From positions 1 to 64,000 of the forward strand of contig CALJGV010000033.1 of the NCBI GenBank assembly GCA_938075305.1: 64,000 nt of DNA, given 5' to 3'. This DNA is from an uncultured bacterium. Lineage in GTDB: Bacteria > Planctomycetota > UBA1135 > GCA-002686595. The position numbers and the translations under genes are program-made. The stretch's first letter is position 1. Each line of letters opens with the position of its first letter. This document shows, one piece after another, positions 25,997-35,490 of the stretch. Below the pieces are notes generated by a model. The model did not search any database, was not told where the DNA came from, and saw only the letters and a list, made by a program, of their open reading frames with translations.

Positions 25997-26998
25997 GTGA
26001 CCTTCCTCTACATCGCCGCCGCCACCCTCCTCGTCGGCTTCATCTTTGAGGCCGTCGCGCGCCGTTGGGACCGCAAGCGTTGGCCCCGGCCCGGTCGGCA
26101 GATCGACGTCGGAGGGCACGGCCTCCACGCCCGCGTCTTTGGCGACGGAGAGCGGGTGATCGTCTTCGAGGCCGACGAGGGCGCTTGGTCCACCCACTGG
26201 GGCCGGCTCCCCGAAGAGCTCGGGAAGATCGCCACCGCGGTGGTCTATGACCGCGCAGGCCTGGGGTGGAGCGAGAGCGGACCGCCGCCCCGGGATGTGG
26301 AGACGCTGGCTCGAGAACTGCACCACCTGCTGCAACAGCTCGCCCCCGGACGACCCGTCATCCTCGTGGGGCATGGCACCGGCGCCGGCGTGGCCCGGAC
26401 CTACGCGCACCGATATCCGTTCGAGACCTCCGCGCTGGTGCTCGTCGATCCCATGCACGAGGGCTTCGGCGACCTGCTGCGCCGTGAGCAGGTCACGCCG
26501 CTCAAGCCGTCGGCGCTGGGGATGGGGCTCGCCTCGATCCTGGGCCGCTTCGGGGTGCTGCGGCTGATGAACGCACGACAGTCCCCCAACGAACACCTGC
26601 CGCTCCCCGCGCCCCTGCGCGCCGGACTCGACGCCCACGAGCTCGCGCCGGGGGTCCGGCGCGCCGCTGCAGCCGAGATGGAGTGCGAGGCCCAGAACGT
26701 GGAGTACCTCTCCGGCCTCCCTGCGACCCCGGAGCTCCCGATCCGCGCCCTCATCTCCACCGAGACCTTCCCGGCCTCCGAGGCACCTGTCGACTATCCC
26801 CACGAGACCTACAACCGTCTCTGGACGGAGCAGAGCGCGGCCTTCCTGGAGCTCTCCAGGCGGGCGCAGCGCGTGATCGTGGAAGGATCCGGCCATCAGC
26901 TCCAACTCGAGCGGCCCGAGATCGTTCTTGAGGCCATCCTCGAGGCCATCGGTGAGGTCGAAGAGGTCGAGGCTCTCCGCGCGGCGGAAGAGTCCTGA
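25997..26998 (+). CDS. alpha/beta hydrolase with the nucleophile replaced by glycine
   Basis: A 333-residue protein with an N-terminal membrane segment (about 2-20) and an alpha/beta hydrolase body: VIVFEADEGAWSTHW, VVYDRAGLGWSESGPPPR, the elbow ILVGHGTGAGVARTYAHRYP, LVLVDPMHEG and the late GSGHQLQLERPE. The elbow reads GHGTG where GHSxG is expected: the codon at the serine position is GGC (Gly). The acid and His positions are kept. It is therefore probably not a serine hydrolase, and may be a binding protein or non-hydrolytic enzyme. GTG start at 25997. Confidence 0.78.
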   Translation: MTFLYIAAATLLVGFIFEAVARRWDRKRWPRPGRQIDVGGHGLHARVFGDGERVIVFEADEGAWSTHWGRLPEELGKIATAVVYDRAGLGWSESGPPPRDVETLARELHHLLQQLAPGRPVILVGHGTGAGVARTYAHRYPFETSALVLVDPMHEGFGDLLRREQVTPLKPSALGMGLASILGRFGVLRLMNARQSPNEHLPLPAPLRAGLDAHELAPGVRRAAAAEMECEAQNVEYLSGLPATPELPIRALISTETFPASEAPVDYPHETYNRLWTEQSAAFLELSRRAQRVIVEGSGHQLQLERPEIVLEAILEAIGEVEEVEALRAAEES

Positions 26999-27216
26999 GG
27001 GGCGCTGGACTGCGCCTCGCTGGACATCGCCCGCGTCACTTTCTTCCCGATCGCCCGGCGGCCGCCCGGCGGCCGTACCATGCCCCGGCCAGGGGCGCGC
27101 TGCACCGTGCCCACCCCACCAGAGCGCCCGGTCCCGGGCCCTGCAGAGCCATAGAGTTCGCGACCCGACCGATCACCGCGGGGGCACCACGCCGCCCCCT
27201 CACCACGAACCGCCAG

Positions 27217-28938
27217 ATGACGCGCCCCAACCCCATCGCACGATCGCTCAAGGGAGCGGCCCTGGTCGCCCTCGCCGGCCTGAGCGGCACTGCCCAGGCC
27301 CAGGAGTCCTCCCCCTCCGTGGGCGACCCGCCGACGATCGCCGACACCTCCGCCATGGACCCCGGCCTCGTGCGACTCCTGGACGAGTTGCTCGCCGAGA
27401 TCGCGGCCAACCCCACGAGCGCCGAGGCCCGGGCGGAGCTCGGCCTCGCCTACGAGGGCAACACCATCTGGTCCCTGGCCGAGCGCTGCTACGACCAGTC
27501 CCTCCAACTCGACGCCGAGGGCACCCAGTGGCTCTTCCGTCGGGGGATCTGCCGCTTCGCCTCGGGGGACCTGGAGCCCGCCATTCGCGACCTGCGAGCG
27601 ACCGCCGAGGTCTTCAAGAACACGCCGGTGGTCCAGGCGCGACTCGGCGACGCGCTGCGCCTCGCCGGCGAGCTGGAGGCCGCCGAGGCGGCGTGGCGTC
27701 GGGCCATCGCGGCCGAAGAGCGTCAGCCCCAGGTGGTGCGCTACGCGGCGAGCCGCGTGGGCCTCGCCCAGTCGCTGCTCGACCTCGAACAGCCCGAGGA
27801 AGCCGCCTCCCTATGCCGGGAGGCCCTCGAGCTCGCGCCTGGCTATCGTCACGCGAACTACACCCTGGGCCTCGCGCTGCTGGAGCTCGGCCAGGACGAG
27901 GAAGGCGAGGTCGAGCTGATCGCCGGCGAGAACGCGTTCCCCGAGTTCCCCCCGGGCCCCCACACCGCGCGACTGCGCGCCTACGGCCGCGGCTTCGGGA
28001 GGCGGATGATGGTCATCGAGAACCTCGTCCAGGCGGGCGAACTCGAGGAGGCCAACCGCCGGCTCGCAGAGATCATGGAGAGCCGGGGCGACGAGTACCT
28101 CGTGCTCAACCTCGCGGCGCGCGTCGCCCAGCGCAGCGGCGACGGCGCCCGGGCGCGGGAGTTGCTGGCCCAGAGCCTCGAGGCCTCCCCGAACGAGCCC
28201 TCTACCCTGATCCAATCCTGCCTGCTCGACCTGCAGGAGGCCGGGCAGATCGCGGGCCAGCTCACCAACATCCAGCAGATGGCCGCCCAGGGAGCGACGC
28301 CGGATCCAGCCGTCCTGACCCAGCTCCAGGACCGCGGGAAGGCCCTCTGCACCACCGCCCTCGAGAGCGCGACCGCCGCCGCCACAGCGGCCCCCACGGT
28401 GGGCTCCAACCACTACTGGGTCGGCGTCTGCCACCAGACCGCGGCCAGCTTCGCGGCTGACCAGAACGCCATGGGCCAGTCCCTCCAGACGGCGCTCACC
28501 TCCTTCCAGATGGCCCAGCGGCTCGGCTGCACGGAGCCCGGGTTCAACATGCAGCTCTCGAACCTGTATGCGCAGATGCGCCGCCCGCGGGAGATGCTGC
28601 GGTACTCCCTGCGGCACCTGGACACCGTCCCGCGGGACACCGGCGCGCTCTCCACCGTCATCCAGGCGCTCATCTCCAACCAGCGCACCGCAGAGATCAA
28701 GCCCTACATCGAGCGGCTGCGCGTGGCTGGCGCCGGGCAGCTCCCCTCTCTCCAGTTCTGCGTCCAGGCCTACCTGACGATCGCCGACTTCGACGGCGCC
28801 GAGGCGGCCCTCGCGGAGTTCGAGGCCGCTGGCCCCGGGAATCCCCAGGTGGCCCAGTTCGTCACCGCGGTCCAGGCCCACATCGCCCGGGAGCGGCCGA
28901 AGGCCCCCGCGCCCGCCGCGGGCGGCGACCAGCCCTGA
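27217..28938 (+). CDS. secreted TPR-repeat protein
   Basis: A 573-residue protein with an export signal (KGAALVALAGLSGTAQAQ). The body is a series of tetratricopeptide-like helix pairs, for example SAEARAELGLAYEGNTIWSLAERCYDQSL, PVVQARLGDALRLAGELEAAEAAWRRAI and PGYRHANYTLGLALLELG. The C-terminal region has the inserted GSNHYWVGVCHQTAASFAADQN. It is probably a periplasmic scaffold. It is followed 55 bases later by an FG-GAP/ASPIC protein on the same strand, a pairing often seen with CRTAC1 proteins. Confidence 0.85.
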   Translation: MTRPNPIARSLKGAALVALAGLSGTAQAQESSPSVGDPPTIADTSAMDPGLVRLLDELLAEIAANPTSAEARAELGLAYEGNTIWSLAERCYDQSLQLDAEGTQWLFRRGICRFASGDLEPAIRDLRATAEVFKNTPVVQARLGDALRLAGELEAAEAAWRRAIAAEERQPQVVRYAASRVGLAQSLLDLEQPEEAASLCREALELAPGYRHANYTLGLALLELGQDEEGEVELIAGENAFPEFPPGPHTARLRAYGRGFGRRMMVIENLVQAGELEEANRRLAEIMESRGDEYLVLNLAARVAQRSGDGARARELLAQSLEASPNEPSTLIQSCLLDLQEAGQIAGQLTNIQQMAAQGATPDPAVLTQLQDRGKALCTTALESATAAATAAPTVGSNHYWVGVCHQTAASFAADQNAMGQSLQTALTSFQMAQRLGCTEPGFNMQLSNLYAQMRRPREMLRYSLRHLDTVPRDTGALSTVIQALISNQRTAEIKPYIERLRVAGAGQLPSLQFCVQAYLTIADFDGAEAALAEFEAAGPGNPQVAQFVTAVQAHIARERPKAPAPAAGGDQP

Positions 28939-28993
28939 ACCCAGCCCGCCCGCCGTCCGCCCCCCGCATCACCGCCCCGCCCTCCCACCGACG

Positions 28994-30691
28994 ATGATCA
29001 CCCCCCTCTCGCTGCTCGCCCTGCTCCCCCCTGCCGTCGCGCAGGACGCCACCCCGGCCCCCGTCTGGTTCCGCGAGGTCGGCGCCGCGGCTGGCGTGGA
29101 CTTCGTGCACGAGGCGGACCGCACGGACAGACACCGCTTCCCCGAGATCATGGGCGGCGGCGTCGCCATGCTCGACCACGACGGCGACGGCGATCTCGAC
29201 CTCTACCTGGTCCAGGGGGGGATCCTGGGCGAGGCGCCCGAGGGCGTCGAACGCCCCGGGAACCGCCTCTTCCGGAACGACACCGAGCCGGGCGGCCCCC
29301 TGCGCTTCACGGACGTGACCGAGGTCGCGGGAGTGGGCAGCACCGCGTATGGCATGGGCGCGGCCTGCGGGGACTTCGATCGGGACGGGGACACGGACCT
29401 GTTCGTGACCAACGTCGGACCCAACGTCATGTACGTGAACAACGGGGACGGCACCTTCACCGACAAGACGGCCAAGCTCAAGGTCGGCGACCCGCGCTGG
29501 GCCACCAGCGCTGCGATGTTCGACGCCAACGGCGACGGCAAGCTCGACCTCTACGTCGTGAACAACCTCGGCTGGTCGGACTCGATCGAGATCGAGTGCT
29601 TCAACTACTACGGCGAGCCCGACTACTGCAGCCCGAACAACTACAACGCGCCCTCGGCGGACGTCTTCTACACGTTCGGACGGCTCGGCTTCACCGACGC
29701 CACCCTTCGGACCGGGATCGACGCGGCCTTCGGGAATGGCCTCGGCCTCGCGGTGGGCGACTCGGACCTCGACGGGGACCTCGACATCTACGTGGCGAAC
29801 GACGCCACCACCAACCTGCTCTGGGTCAACGACGGGCGCGCCATCTTCGAGGACCGCGGGATCCGGGCGGGCTGTGGCTTGAACGGCAACGGGACCCCCG
29901 AGGCCGGGATGGGCGTCCAGTTCGTCGACCTCGATGAGGACGGCGACCTCGACCTCTACATGACCCACCTGCGGCGCGAGACGAACACGTTCTATCGAAA
30001 CCGCAACGGCAAGTTCAGCGACATGAGCAACACCACCGGGACCGCCGGGGTGAGCATCAAGTTCACGGGCTTCGGCATGGGCTTCCAGGACTTCGACCTC
30101 GACGGGACGCTCGACCTCTATGTGGCCAACGGCGCCGTCCAGGCCTGGAAGGAGAGTGAGCGCTTCGATCTCGAGGACCCCTACGCCGAACCGAACCACC
30201 TGTTCCGCGGGACCCGCAAGGGCAAGCGCGTGACCTTCAAGCTCACACAGCCCGCCGGCGCGACCCCGGATCCGATCATCGGCGTCAGCCGCGGCGCCGC
30301 CTTCGGAGACCTCGAGGGAGACGGGGACGTGGACATCGTCGTCGTGGACCTCGACGCCCGGGTGAAGGTGCTCGAGAACATCGCACCCCGCGAGGGCCCT
30401 GCCGCGAGCTGGGTGGGCTTCCAGGCGACCTCGGGCAAGAAGGGCGCCATCGTCCACGGCGCGACGGTCTCCATCGCGCGCGACGAGGAGGGCAAGCGCC
30501 AGTACCGCCAGGCCAACCCCGCCTACAGCTACCTCTCGAGCAACGACCCGCGGGCCCACTTCGGGCTCGGCGGCGCCTCCGTGGCCAGAGACGTTCAGGT
30601 GCGCTGGCCCGACGGCTCCGTGGAGCTGTTCGGGGACCGCCCCGCCGGCGAATACCACGTCCTGCAGCAGGGCACCGGCCAGAAGCAGTGA
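28994..30691 (+). CDS. CRTAC1-type FG-GAP/VCBS repeat protein with ASPIC/UnbV domain
   Basis: A 565-residue exported protein (signal MITPLSLLALLPPAVAQDA). It contains at least seven calcium-binding FG-GAP motifs: DHDGDGDLDLYLVQ, DFDRDGDTDLFVTN, DANGDGKLDLYVVN, DSDLDGDLDIYVAN, DLDEDGDLDLYMTH, DFDLDGTLDLYVAN and DLEGDGDVDIVVVD. Together they form an integrin-like propeller. The C-terminal ~100 residues (GATVSIARDEEGKRQYRQ, HFGLGGASVARDVQVRWPDG) are the ASPIC/UnbV domain. These proteins are extracellular and common in Planctomycetota, Acidobacteriota and Bacteroidota; their function is unknown. Confidence 0.93.
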   Translation: MITPLSLLALLPPAVAQDATPAPVWFREVGAAAGVDFVHEADRTDRHRFPEIMGGGVAMLDHDGDGDLDLYLVQGGILGEAPEGVERPGNRLFRNDTEPGGPLRFTDVTEVAGVGSTAYGMGAACGDFDRDGDTDLFVTNVGPNVMYVNNGDGTFTDKTAKLKVGDPRWATSAAMFDANGDGKLDLYVVNNLGWSDSIEIECFNYYGEPDYCSPNNYNAPSADVFYTFGRLGFTDATLRTGIDAAFGNGLGLAVGDSDLDGDLDIYVANDATTNLLWVNDGRAIFEDRGIRAGCGLNGNGTPEAGMGVQFVDLDEDGDLDLYMTHLRRETNTFYRNRNGKFSDMSNTTGTAGVSIKFTGFGMGFQDFDLDGTLDLYVANGAVQAWKESERFDLEDPYAEPNHLFRGTRKGKRVTFKLTQPAGATPDPIIGVSRGAAFGDLEGDGDVDIVVVDLDARVKVLENIAPREGPAASWVGFQATSGKKGAIVHGATVSIARDEEGKRQYRQANPAYSYLSSNDPRAHFGLGGASVARDVQVRWPDGSVELFGDRPAGEYHVLQQGTGQKQ

Positions 30692-30729
30692 GACGCTGGG
30701 CGCCGCCCCCGGGCGGCGCCGTGATCAAC

Positions 30730-31593
30730 ATGGCCACCCCTACCCCCACCCACGTCGCCGCGGTCCTCTTCCGGGAGGCCCCTGCGCTGGAGCGCCTCTT
30801 CGAGGTCTACCGCCGGCTCCCGGACACCAGCGACGTGATCTTGGAGTCGACCCACGTCCGCCTGGACACCCCCGCCGGCGTGGTCCACGCGTCCACGTTC
30901 GGTGCGTCCTGGCCCGACATGGACCCCGAGTCCCTGGATGAGCTCGGCGGCACCGGCGCGGGGATCTACCCCGGCTCCCTGCGACGCGCCGCGGACCAGA
31001 GCGTGGTCTGGCCGGGGGGCGCCCTCGCCGCCGAGGCACACCAGGGCTTCGTTCACCTGATCATGGCCGAGGGCACAGGGACGCCGCAGGCACAGGTGGA
31101 GGAGCTCGAGCGCCTGGCCCTGGCGATGCTCGCGGACCCTGCCAGCCTTTGCCTCTTCTTCCCCTGGGGCGAGTCCCTGCGCGACGGGCACGTGATGGGA
31201 CACATCCGCGCCGCAGCCCAGGAGCAAGGGGCCGTCCCCCTGCAGAACTGGGTCAACGGCAGGCTCGCCCAGAGCAGCGAGGGGGCCGTCATCGCGGACC
31301 TCATCGGGCTCGGGCTCGTCGGCCTCCCCGACACCGAGGCTGTCTTCCCCGAGCGCCCTGACCTGCCCCCCTACGAGGTCCTCGGCTTCCTCCTCGACAT
31401 CGCCCACCACCTCGCCCTCGAGGGCGGCGCCCTCGAGGAGGGCGTCGTGTACGAGGGGCCTGGCGGGCTGCGCTGGCGCGCGGGCCTCGACGCCGACGCG
31501 CAGATCGCCCCCCCCCGACGGTTGGTGCGCTGGATCCCCCTGTCCCCCGGAGACGACGCCGGCGAGAGCGCCAGCGCGGAGGTGGTTGAGTGA
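30730..31593 (+). CDS. DUF4261-like protein
   Basis: A 287-residue soluble protein starting at ATG 30730. AEAHQGFVHLIMAEGTGTPQAQVEELERLALAMLAD, ASLCLFFPWGESLRD, VPLQNWVNGRLAQSSEGAVIADLIGLGLVGLPDTEAVF and a later HHLALEGGALEEGVVYEG follow the plan of DUF4261, an uncharacterised family often near contact-dependent or immunity-like genes. Function unknown. The stop overlaps the GTG start of the next gene. Confidence 0.65.
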   Translation: MATPTPTHVAAVLFREAPALERLFEVYRRLPDTSDVILESTHVRLDTPAGVVHASTFGASWPDMDPESLDELGGTGAGIYPGSLRRAADQSVVWPGGALAAEAHQGFVHLIMAEGTGTPQAQVEELERLALAMLADPASLCLFFPWGESLRDGHVMGHIRAAAQEQGAVPLQNWVNGRLAQSSEGAVIADLIGLGLVGLPDTEAVFPERPDLPPYEVLGFLLDIAHHLALEGGALEEGVVYEGPGGLRWRAGLDADAQIAPPRRLVRWIPLSPGDDAGESASAEVVE

Positions 31594-32324
31594 CCCCCAA
31601 CAGCAAGAACATCGAGCACTTCGGTGCCACCCTCGCCGCCCTCGACGGCGAGGTGAACTGGGACCTGGTGGCCACGGTCTACTGTGACGGGGAGGCCGCG
31701 GGCTTCTTCGACGAGGAGCGCCGAGGCGCGGTGCTCGATGCGGGCCTCAAGCTCGCCTCCGACCTCGGCGAGGAGCTGGAGCCGGGCGGCCGGTCGCTCT
31801 ACGTCGGCGCCGCGGTCGCCGAGCTCGCGCCCATGCTGTTCGAGGCCATCGTCCTGGGTCGCCGGGTCGTGTGGAAGGCCCTGCCGTCCGTCGAGATGGA
31901 GGAGCTGGCCCGTGCCCTGCGCGCCGTGTCCGTCGAGGGCCGCTCGCCCTTGCCCGTCCCCAAGACCGAGCGCTGGGTCGGCCGCGAGCTCGGCCGCTGC
32001 GACCACGTCTGGATGACCAGCGTGCTCACGGACCCCGACGCCTTTCCGGCCCTCCACGACGCCCTGTACAAGCGCCAGGGGACGCCGGAGGCCGTCGGCG
32101 GCGGGCATCCGAAGGAGGAGCGCCGCCGGGCCCGGGAGCTGGTGGACGAGGCGCTGATCGCCTCCGGCGAGGGCGCGGTGATCACGACCTCCGACGAGGA
32201 GCTCCAGGTCTGGGAGGCCGCCGCAGAGGAGATCGGGCTCACCCTCGAGGTCGCCCCCACCGGGCGCATGTCCGGGGTCGTGGGCGATGTCATTCGTCGG
32301 GGGCGCCTGCGCCGCCGGGCGTAG
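31590..32324 (+). CDS. hypothetical protein coupled to the DUF4261 gene
   Basis: A 244-residue soluble protein with GTG start overlapping the previous stop (GTGA). FGATLAALDGEVNWDLVATVYCDGEAAG at the start and RSLYVGAAVAELAPMLFEAIVLGRRVVW in the middle have a mixed alpha/beta pattern, reminiscent of a Rossmann-like core; WVGRELGRCDHVWMTSVLTDPDAFPAL and GAVITTSDEELQVWEAAAEEIGL follow. I do not recognise the family. It lies just upstream of ppk1 on the same strand. Confidence 0.75.
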   Translation: MTPNSKNIEHFGATLAALDGEVNWDLVATVYCDGEAAGFFDEERRGAVLDAGLKLASDLGEELEPGGRSLYVGAAVAELAPMLFEAIVLGRRVVWKALPSVEMEELARALRAVSVEGRSPLPVPKTERWVGRELGRCDHVWMTSVLTDPDAFPALHDALYKRQGTPEAVGGGHPKEERRRARELVDEALIASGEGAVITTSDEELQVWEAAAEEIGLTLEVAPTGRMSGVVGDVIRRGRLRRRA

Positions 32325-32416
32325 CGCATCAAATCGAACCAGATGCCCCGAGCTGGCCCCGGGGCGTCCCTTTCTCTCCTGTGGCCCAGGTGTCCGGGAC
32401 GAGACATAAGAAAGGA

Positions 32417-34609
32417 ATGGTCCAGGACAGCAGTTCAGATGGCCCTCGCGCCGAGGATCCGGCGACGAGGGCTACGGGGGAGGGCGCCGTCGAACAGGAC
32501 GGCGCCGCGCCCGAGCACTTCATCAACCGCGAGCTCAGCCTCCTGGAGTTCAACCGGCGGGTCCTCGCCCAGGCCCTGGACGAGTCCATCCCGCTCCTCG
32601 AGCGGCTCCGGTTCCTGACCATCTCCAGCACCAACCTCGACGAGTTCTTCGAGGTCCGCAAGGCGTCCCACCAGGAGCGGTTGACGCTCCGGTCCAGCAG
32701 CATCGGCTTCGACGGCCGGTCGACCCACCAGCTCCTGGGCGACATCTCGACCGAGGCAGCCAAGCTCGTGCGCGAGCAGTACGAGGTCCTCAACGACGTC
32801 CTCCTCCCGCTGCTCGCCTCGGAGGGGATCCAGGTGCTCAAGCGCCAGCTGTGGACCCCGGATCAGGCGGCCTGGATCCAGGGATTCTTCGGCAAGGAGG
32901 TCGAGCCGATCCTGACCCCCGTCGGGCTCGACCCCTCCCACCCGTTCCCCAAGATCCTCAACAAGAGCCTCAACTTCATCGTGATCGTCGAGGGCGACGA
33001 CGCCTTCGGCCGTGACACCGGGCTCGGGGTGGTCCAGGTCCCCCGCGCCCTCCCCCGACTCATCTCCCTGCCGCCCTCCGTCCGCGGCGACGAGCTGGCC
33101 TTCGTGCTCCTCTCGTCCGTCATCCACGCCCACGTGGAGACGCTCTTCCCGGGCATGCGCGTGGTCGGGTGCCACCAGTTCCGCGTCACCCGGAACAGTG
33201 AGCTCTGGGTGGACGACGAGGAGGTGGAGAACATCCTCGAGGCCCTCGAGGGGGAGCTGCCTGAGCGCAAGTACGCCGAGGCCGTCCGCCTCGAGGTGGC
33301 GGCCGATTGCCCCGAGAAGGTGGTGCGCTTCCTGCGGCAGCGCTTCGAGCTCGAGAACGCAGACGTCTATCGCGTCCAGGGCCCCGTCAATGTGGGCCGC
33401 CTCGACGTGCTCCACGGCATGGTGGACCGCCCTGATCTCAAGTACCCGCCGCTGACCCCGCGCATCCCCCGGGCACTGGCCCGCGCGGAGGACCCGTTCG
33501 CGGCCGTGCGGGAGCGCGACATCCTCCTGCACCACCCCTACGAGTCCTTCGCCCCGGTGATCGACCTGGTGCGCCGCGCGGCCGCGGACCCGGACGTGCT
33601 CGCCATCAAACAGACCCTGTATCGCACGGAAAGGAACTCGGCCATCGTCGCCGCTCTCGTCGAGGCGGCGAAGAACGGCAAGCAGGTGGTGGCGGTCGTC
33701 GAGCTGCGCGCGCGCTTCGACGAGGCCGAGAACATCGACCTGGCGAACCAGCTCCAGGAGGTGGGCGCCCAGGTCGTGTACGGGATCGTGGGCTACAAGA
33801 CCCACTCCAAGATGACGCTCATCGTCCGCCGGGAGCCGGACGGGCTCGTTCGGTACGTCCACCTCGGTACCGGCAACTACCACGCACGGACGGCCAGGAC
33901 CTACACCGACCTGGGCTTCCTGACCGCGGATCCCCGGATCGCCGAGGACGTCCACCAGGTCTTCCACCGCCTCACCGGGCTGGGCGCCACCCGCTCCCTC
34001 CAGCTCCTGCTCGACGCGCCGTTCACTCTTCGGCAGGACGTGCGGCGGCGCATCAGGCAGGAGGCGGACAACGCGCGGGCGGGACGCCCCGCGCGGATCA
34101 TCGCGAAGATGAACGCGCTGACGGAGGTCAATACGATCCGCGCCCTCTACGAGGCGAGCTCCGCGGGCGTGAAGATCGACCTCATCGTCCGCGGCGCCTG
34201 CTGCGCGAGGCCGGGGATCCCCGGCATCTCAGAGAACATCCGTGTCCGGTCCGTCCTCGGCCGCTTCCTCGAACACTCGCGGCTCTTCTACTTCGAGGAC
34301 GGCGGCCGCGGGGCCGTCTTCGCCTCGAGCGCGGACTGGATGTCCCGCAACCTGTACCGCCGGGTGGAGACCTGCTTCCCCATCCTCGACCCCGCCCTGA
34401 AGAAGCGCGTCATCGAGGAGGACCTGATGGTCTATCTCGGCGAGGACGTCGCGGCCTGGGAGCTCCAGTCCGACGGGAGCCATCGCCGCACGGGCGGGGG
34501 CCAGGATCCACAGCAGGAGATCCTGCGTCGGATGGGCAGCGGGCTCGAGCCCGACGGCCACGATCCGGACGTCTCCGGCGGTGGGATTCACGGACTGCGG
34601 TCGGTCTAG
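32417..34609 (+). CDS. ppk1: polyphosphate kinase 1
   Basis: A 730-residue PPK1, which polymerises the gamma-phosphate of ATP into polyphosphate and can run in reverse. FINRELSLLEFNRRVLAQA and SSTNLDEFFEVRKA are the N-domain signature; VVAVVELRARFDEAENI, YGIVGYKTHSK with His463 (the expected phospho-His), and RYVHLGTGNYHARTARTYTDLG with His482, 19 residues later as in the E. coli enzyme, are the catalytic core; VDLIVRGACC-type KIDLIVRGACCARPGIPG and DWMSRNLYRRVE complete it. ATG 32417 follows the RBS AAAGGA. It lies close to a trpD2-ppx-akr operon on the opposite strand. Confidence 0.96.
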   Translation: MVQDSSSDGPRAEDPATRATGEGAVEQDGAAPEHFINRELSLLEFNRRVLAQALDESIPLLERLRFLTISSTNLDEFFEVRKASHQERLTLRSSSIGFDGRSTHQLLGDISTEAAKLVREQYEVLNDVLLPLLASEGIQVLKRQLWTPDQAAWIQGFFGKEVEPILTPVGLDPSHPFPKILNKSLNFIVIVEGDDAFGRDTGLGVVQVPRALPRLISLPPSVRGDELAFVLLSSVIHAHVETLFPGMRVVGCHQFRVTRNSELWVDDEEVENILEALEGELPERKYAEAVRLEVAADCPEKVVRFLRQRFELENADVYRVQGPVNVGRLDVLHGMVDRPDLKYPPLTPRIPRALARAEDPFAAVRERDILLHHPYESFAPVIDLVRRAAADPDVLAIKQTLYRTERNSAIVAALVEAAKNGKQVVAVVELRARFDEAENIDLANQLQEVGAQVVYGIVGYKTHSKMTLIVRREPDGLVRYVHLGTGNYHARTARTYTDLGFLTADPRIAEDVHQVFHRLTGLGATRSLQLLLDAPFTLRQDVRRRIRQEADNARAGRPARIIAKMNALTEVNTIRALYEASSAGVKIDLIVRGACCARPGIPGISENIRVRSVLGRFLEHSRLFYFEDGGRGAVFASSADWMSRNLYRRVETCFPILDPALKKRVIEEDLMVYLGEDVAAWELQSDGSHRRTGGGQDPQQEILRRMGSGLEPDGHDPDVSGGGIHGLRSV

Positions 34610-34704
34610 CGGGCGAGGCGAGCCGCTAACATCGCGGCCTGGGTGGCCCCCACCCAGAGCCCGCCTGCTCCCCGCCGGCCGCCAACGTCCCTGCCCCCAC
34701 AACC

Positions 34705-35439
34705 ATGTTCAACGACATCCAGACGCTCGAGCTCGAATACTCCGCCGCTGGAACCACCTGCCAGGGCTACCTCGCGCTGCCCGCCGACACCTCCACGCCC
34801 GTCCCCGGCGTCATCGTGCTGCACGAGTGGTGGGGATGCGACGAGTACGTCCGCGCCCGCGCGGATCAACTCGCCGGCCTCGGCTACGCCGCCATCGCCG
34901 CCGACATGTACGGCGGCGGCGAGCGAGCCGACGACCCCGAGGCGGCGGGCGCGCTGATGACCGGGCTCATGGGCGACTCGGCCGCGCTCTTGGCCCGCTT
35001 CGAGGCGGCGCGGGAGGCCCTGGCCTCGCGGCCCGAGGTCGATGGCGCCCGCATCGCGGCGGCTGGCTACTGCATGGGCGGAGGTATCGCCCTCGAGATG
35101 GCGCGGGCGGGCGCCGAGCTGGCGGCCGTGGTGAGCTTCCACGGGTCGCTCGAGAGCGCGAGCCCCGCCGGCCCTGGTGCGGTGCAGGCGAAGCTACTGG
35201 TCTGCACGGGCGCCGCCGACCCCTTCGTCCCCACCGAGCACGTGGAGGGCCTCCGTTCGGAGATGGACGCCGCGGGAGCACGGTGCGAGATCGTCGCCTA
35301 CCCCGACGTCGTCCACGCCTTCACGAACCCCGGCGCCACGGCCCGCGGCGAGCGCTTCGGGCTTCCGCTCCGCTATGACGAGGGCGCGGACCACGACAGC
35401 TGGGCGCGCATGGCGGCCCTGCTCGCTGAAGTCTTCTGA
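34705..35439 (+). CDS. dienelactone hydrolase family protein
   Basis: A 244-residue cytosolic alpha/beta hydrolase with the dienelactone-hydrolase triad: Cys123 in AAGYCMGGG, Asp172 in GAADPFVP and His204 in DVVHAFTNP; VIVLHEWWGCDEYVRARADQL carries the conserved Glu41. The family opens cyclic ester bonds of dienelactones or related compounds. Its exact substrate is unknown. It lies between ppk1 and the convergent aldo-keto reductase. Confidence 0.93.
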   Translation: MFNDIQTLELEYSAAGTTCQGYLALPADTSTPVPGVIVLHEWWGCDEYVRARADQLAGLGYAAIAADMYGGGERADDPEAAGALMTGLMGDSAALLARFEAAREALASRPEVDGARIAAAGYCMGGGIALEMARAGAELAAVVSFHGSLESASPAGPGAVQAKLLVCTGAADPFVPTEHVEGLRSEMDAAGARCEIVAYPDVVHAFTNPGATARGERFGLPLRYDEGADHDSWARMAALLAEVF

Positions 35440-35490
35440 GCGGCCCGCGGGCCTCCTGCGCCCGGCGCCGGCGACCCGTCGAGGGCCCTG

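Noticed and set aside
28862..30658. A 598-codon minus-strand frame opposite the FG-GAP gene
   Set aside because: Mirror of the repeated Asp-Gly-Asp codons; no signal or domain.
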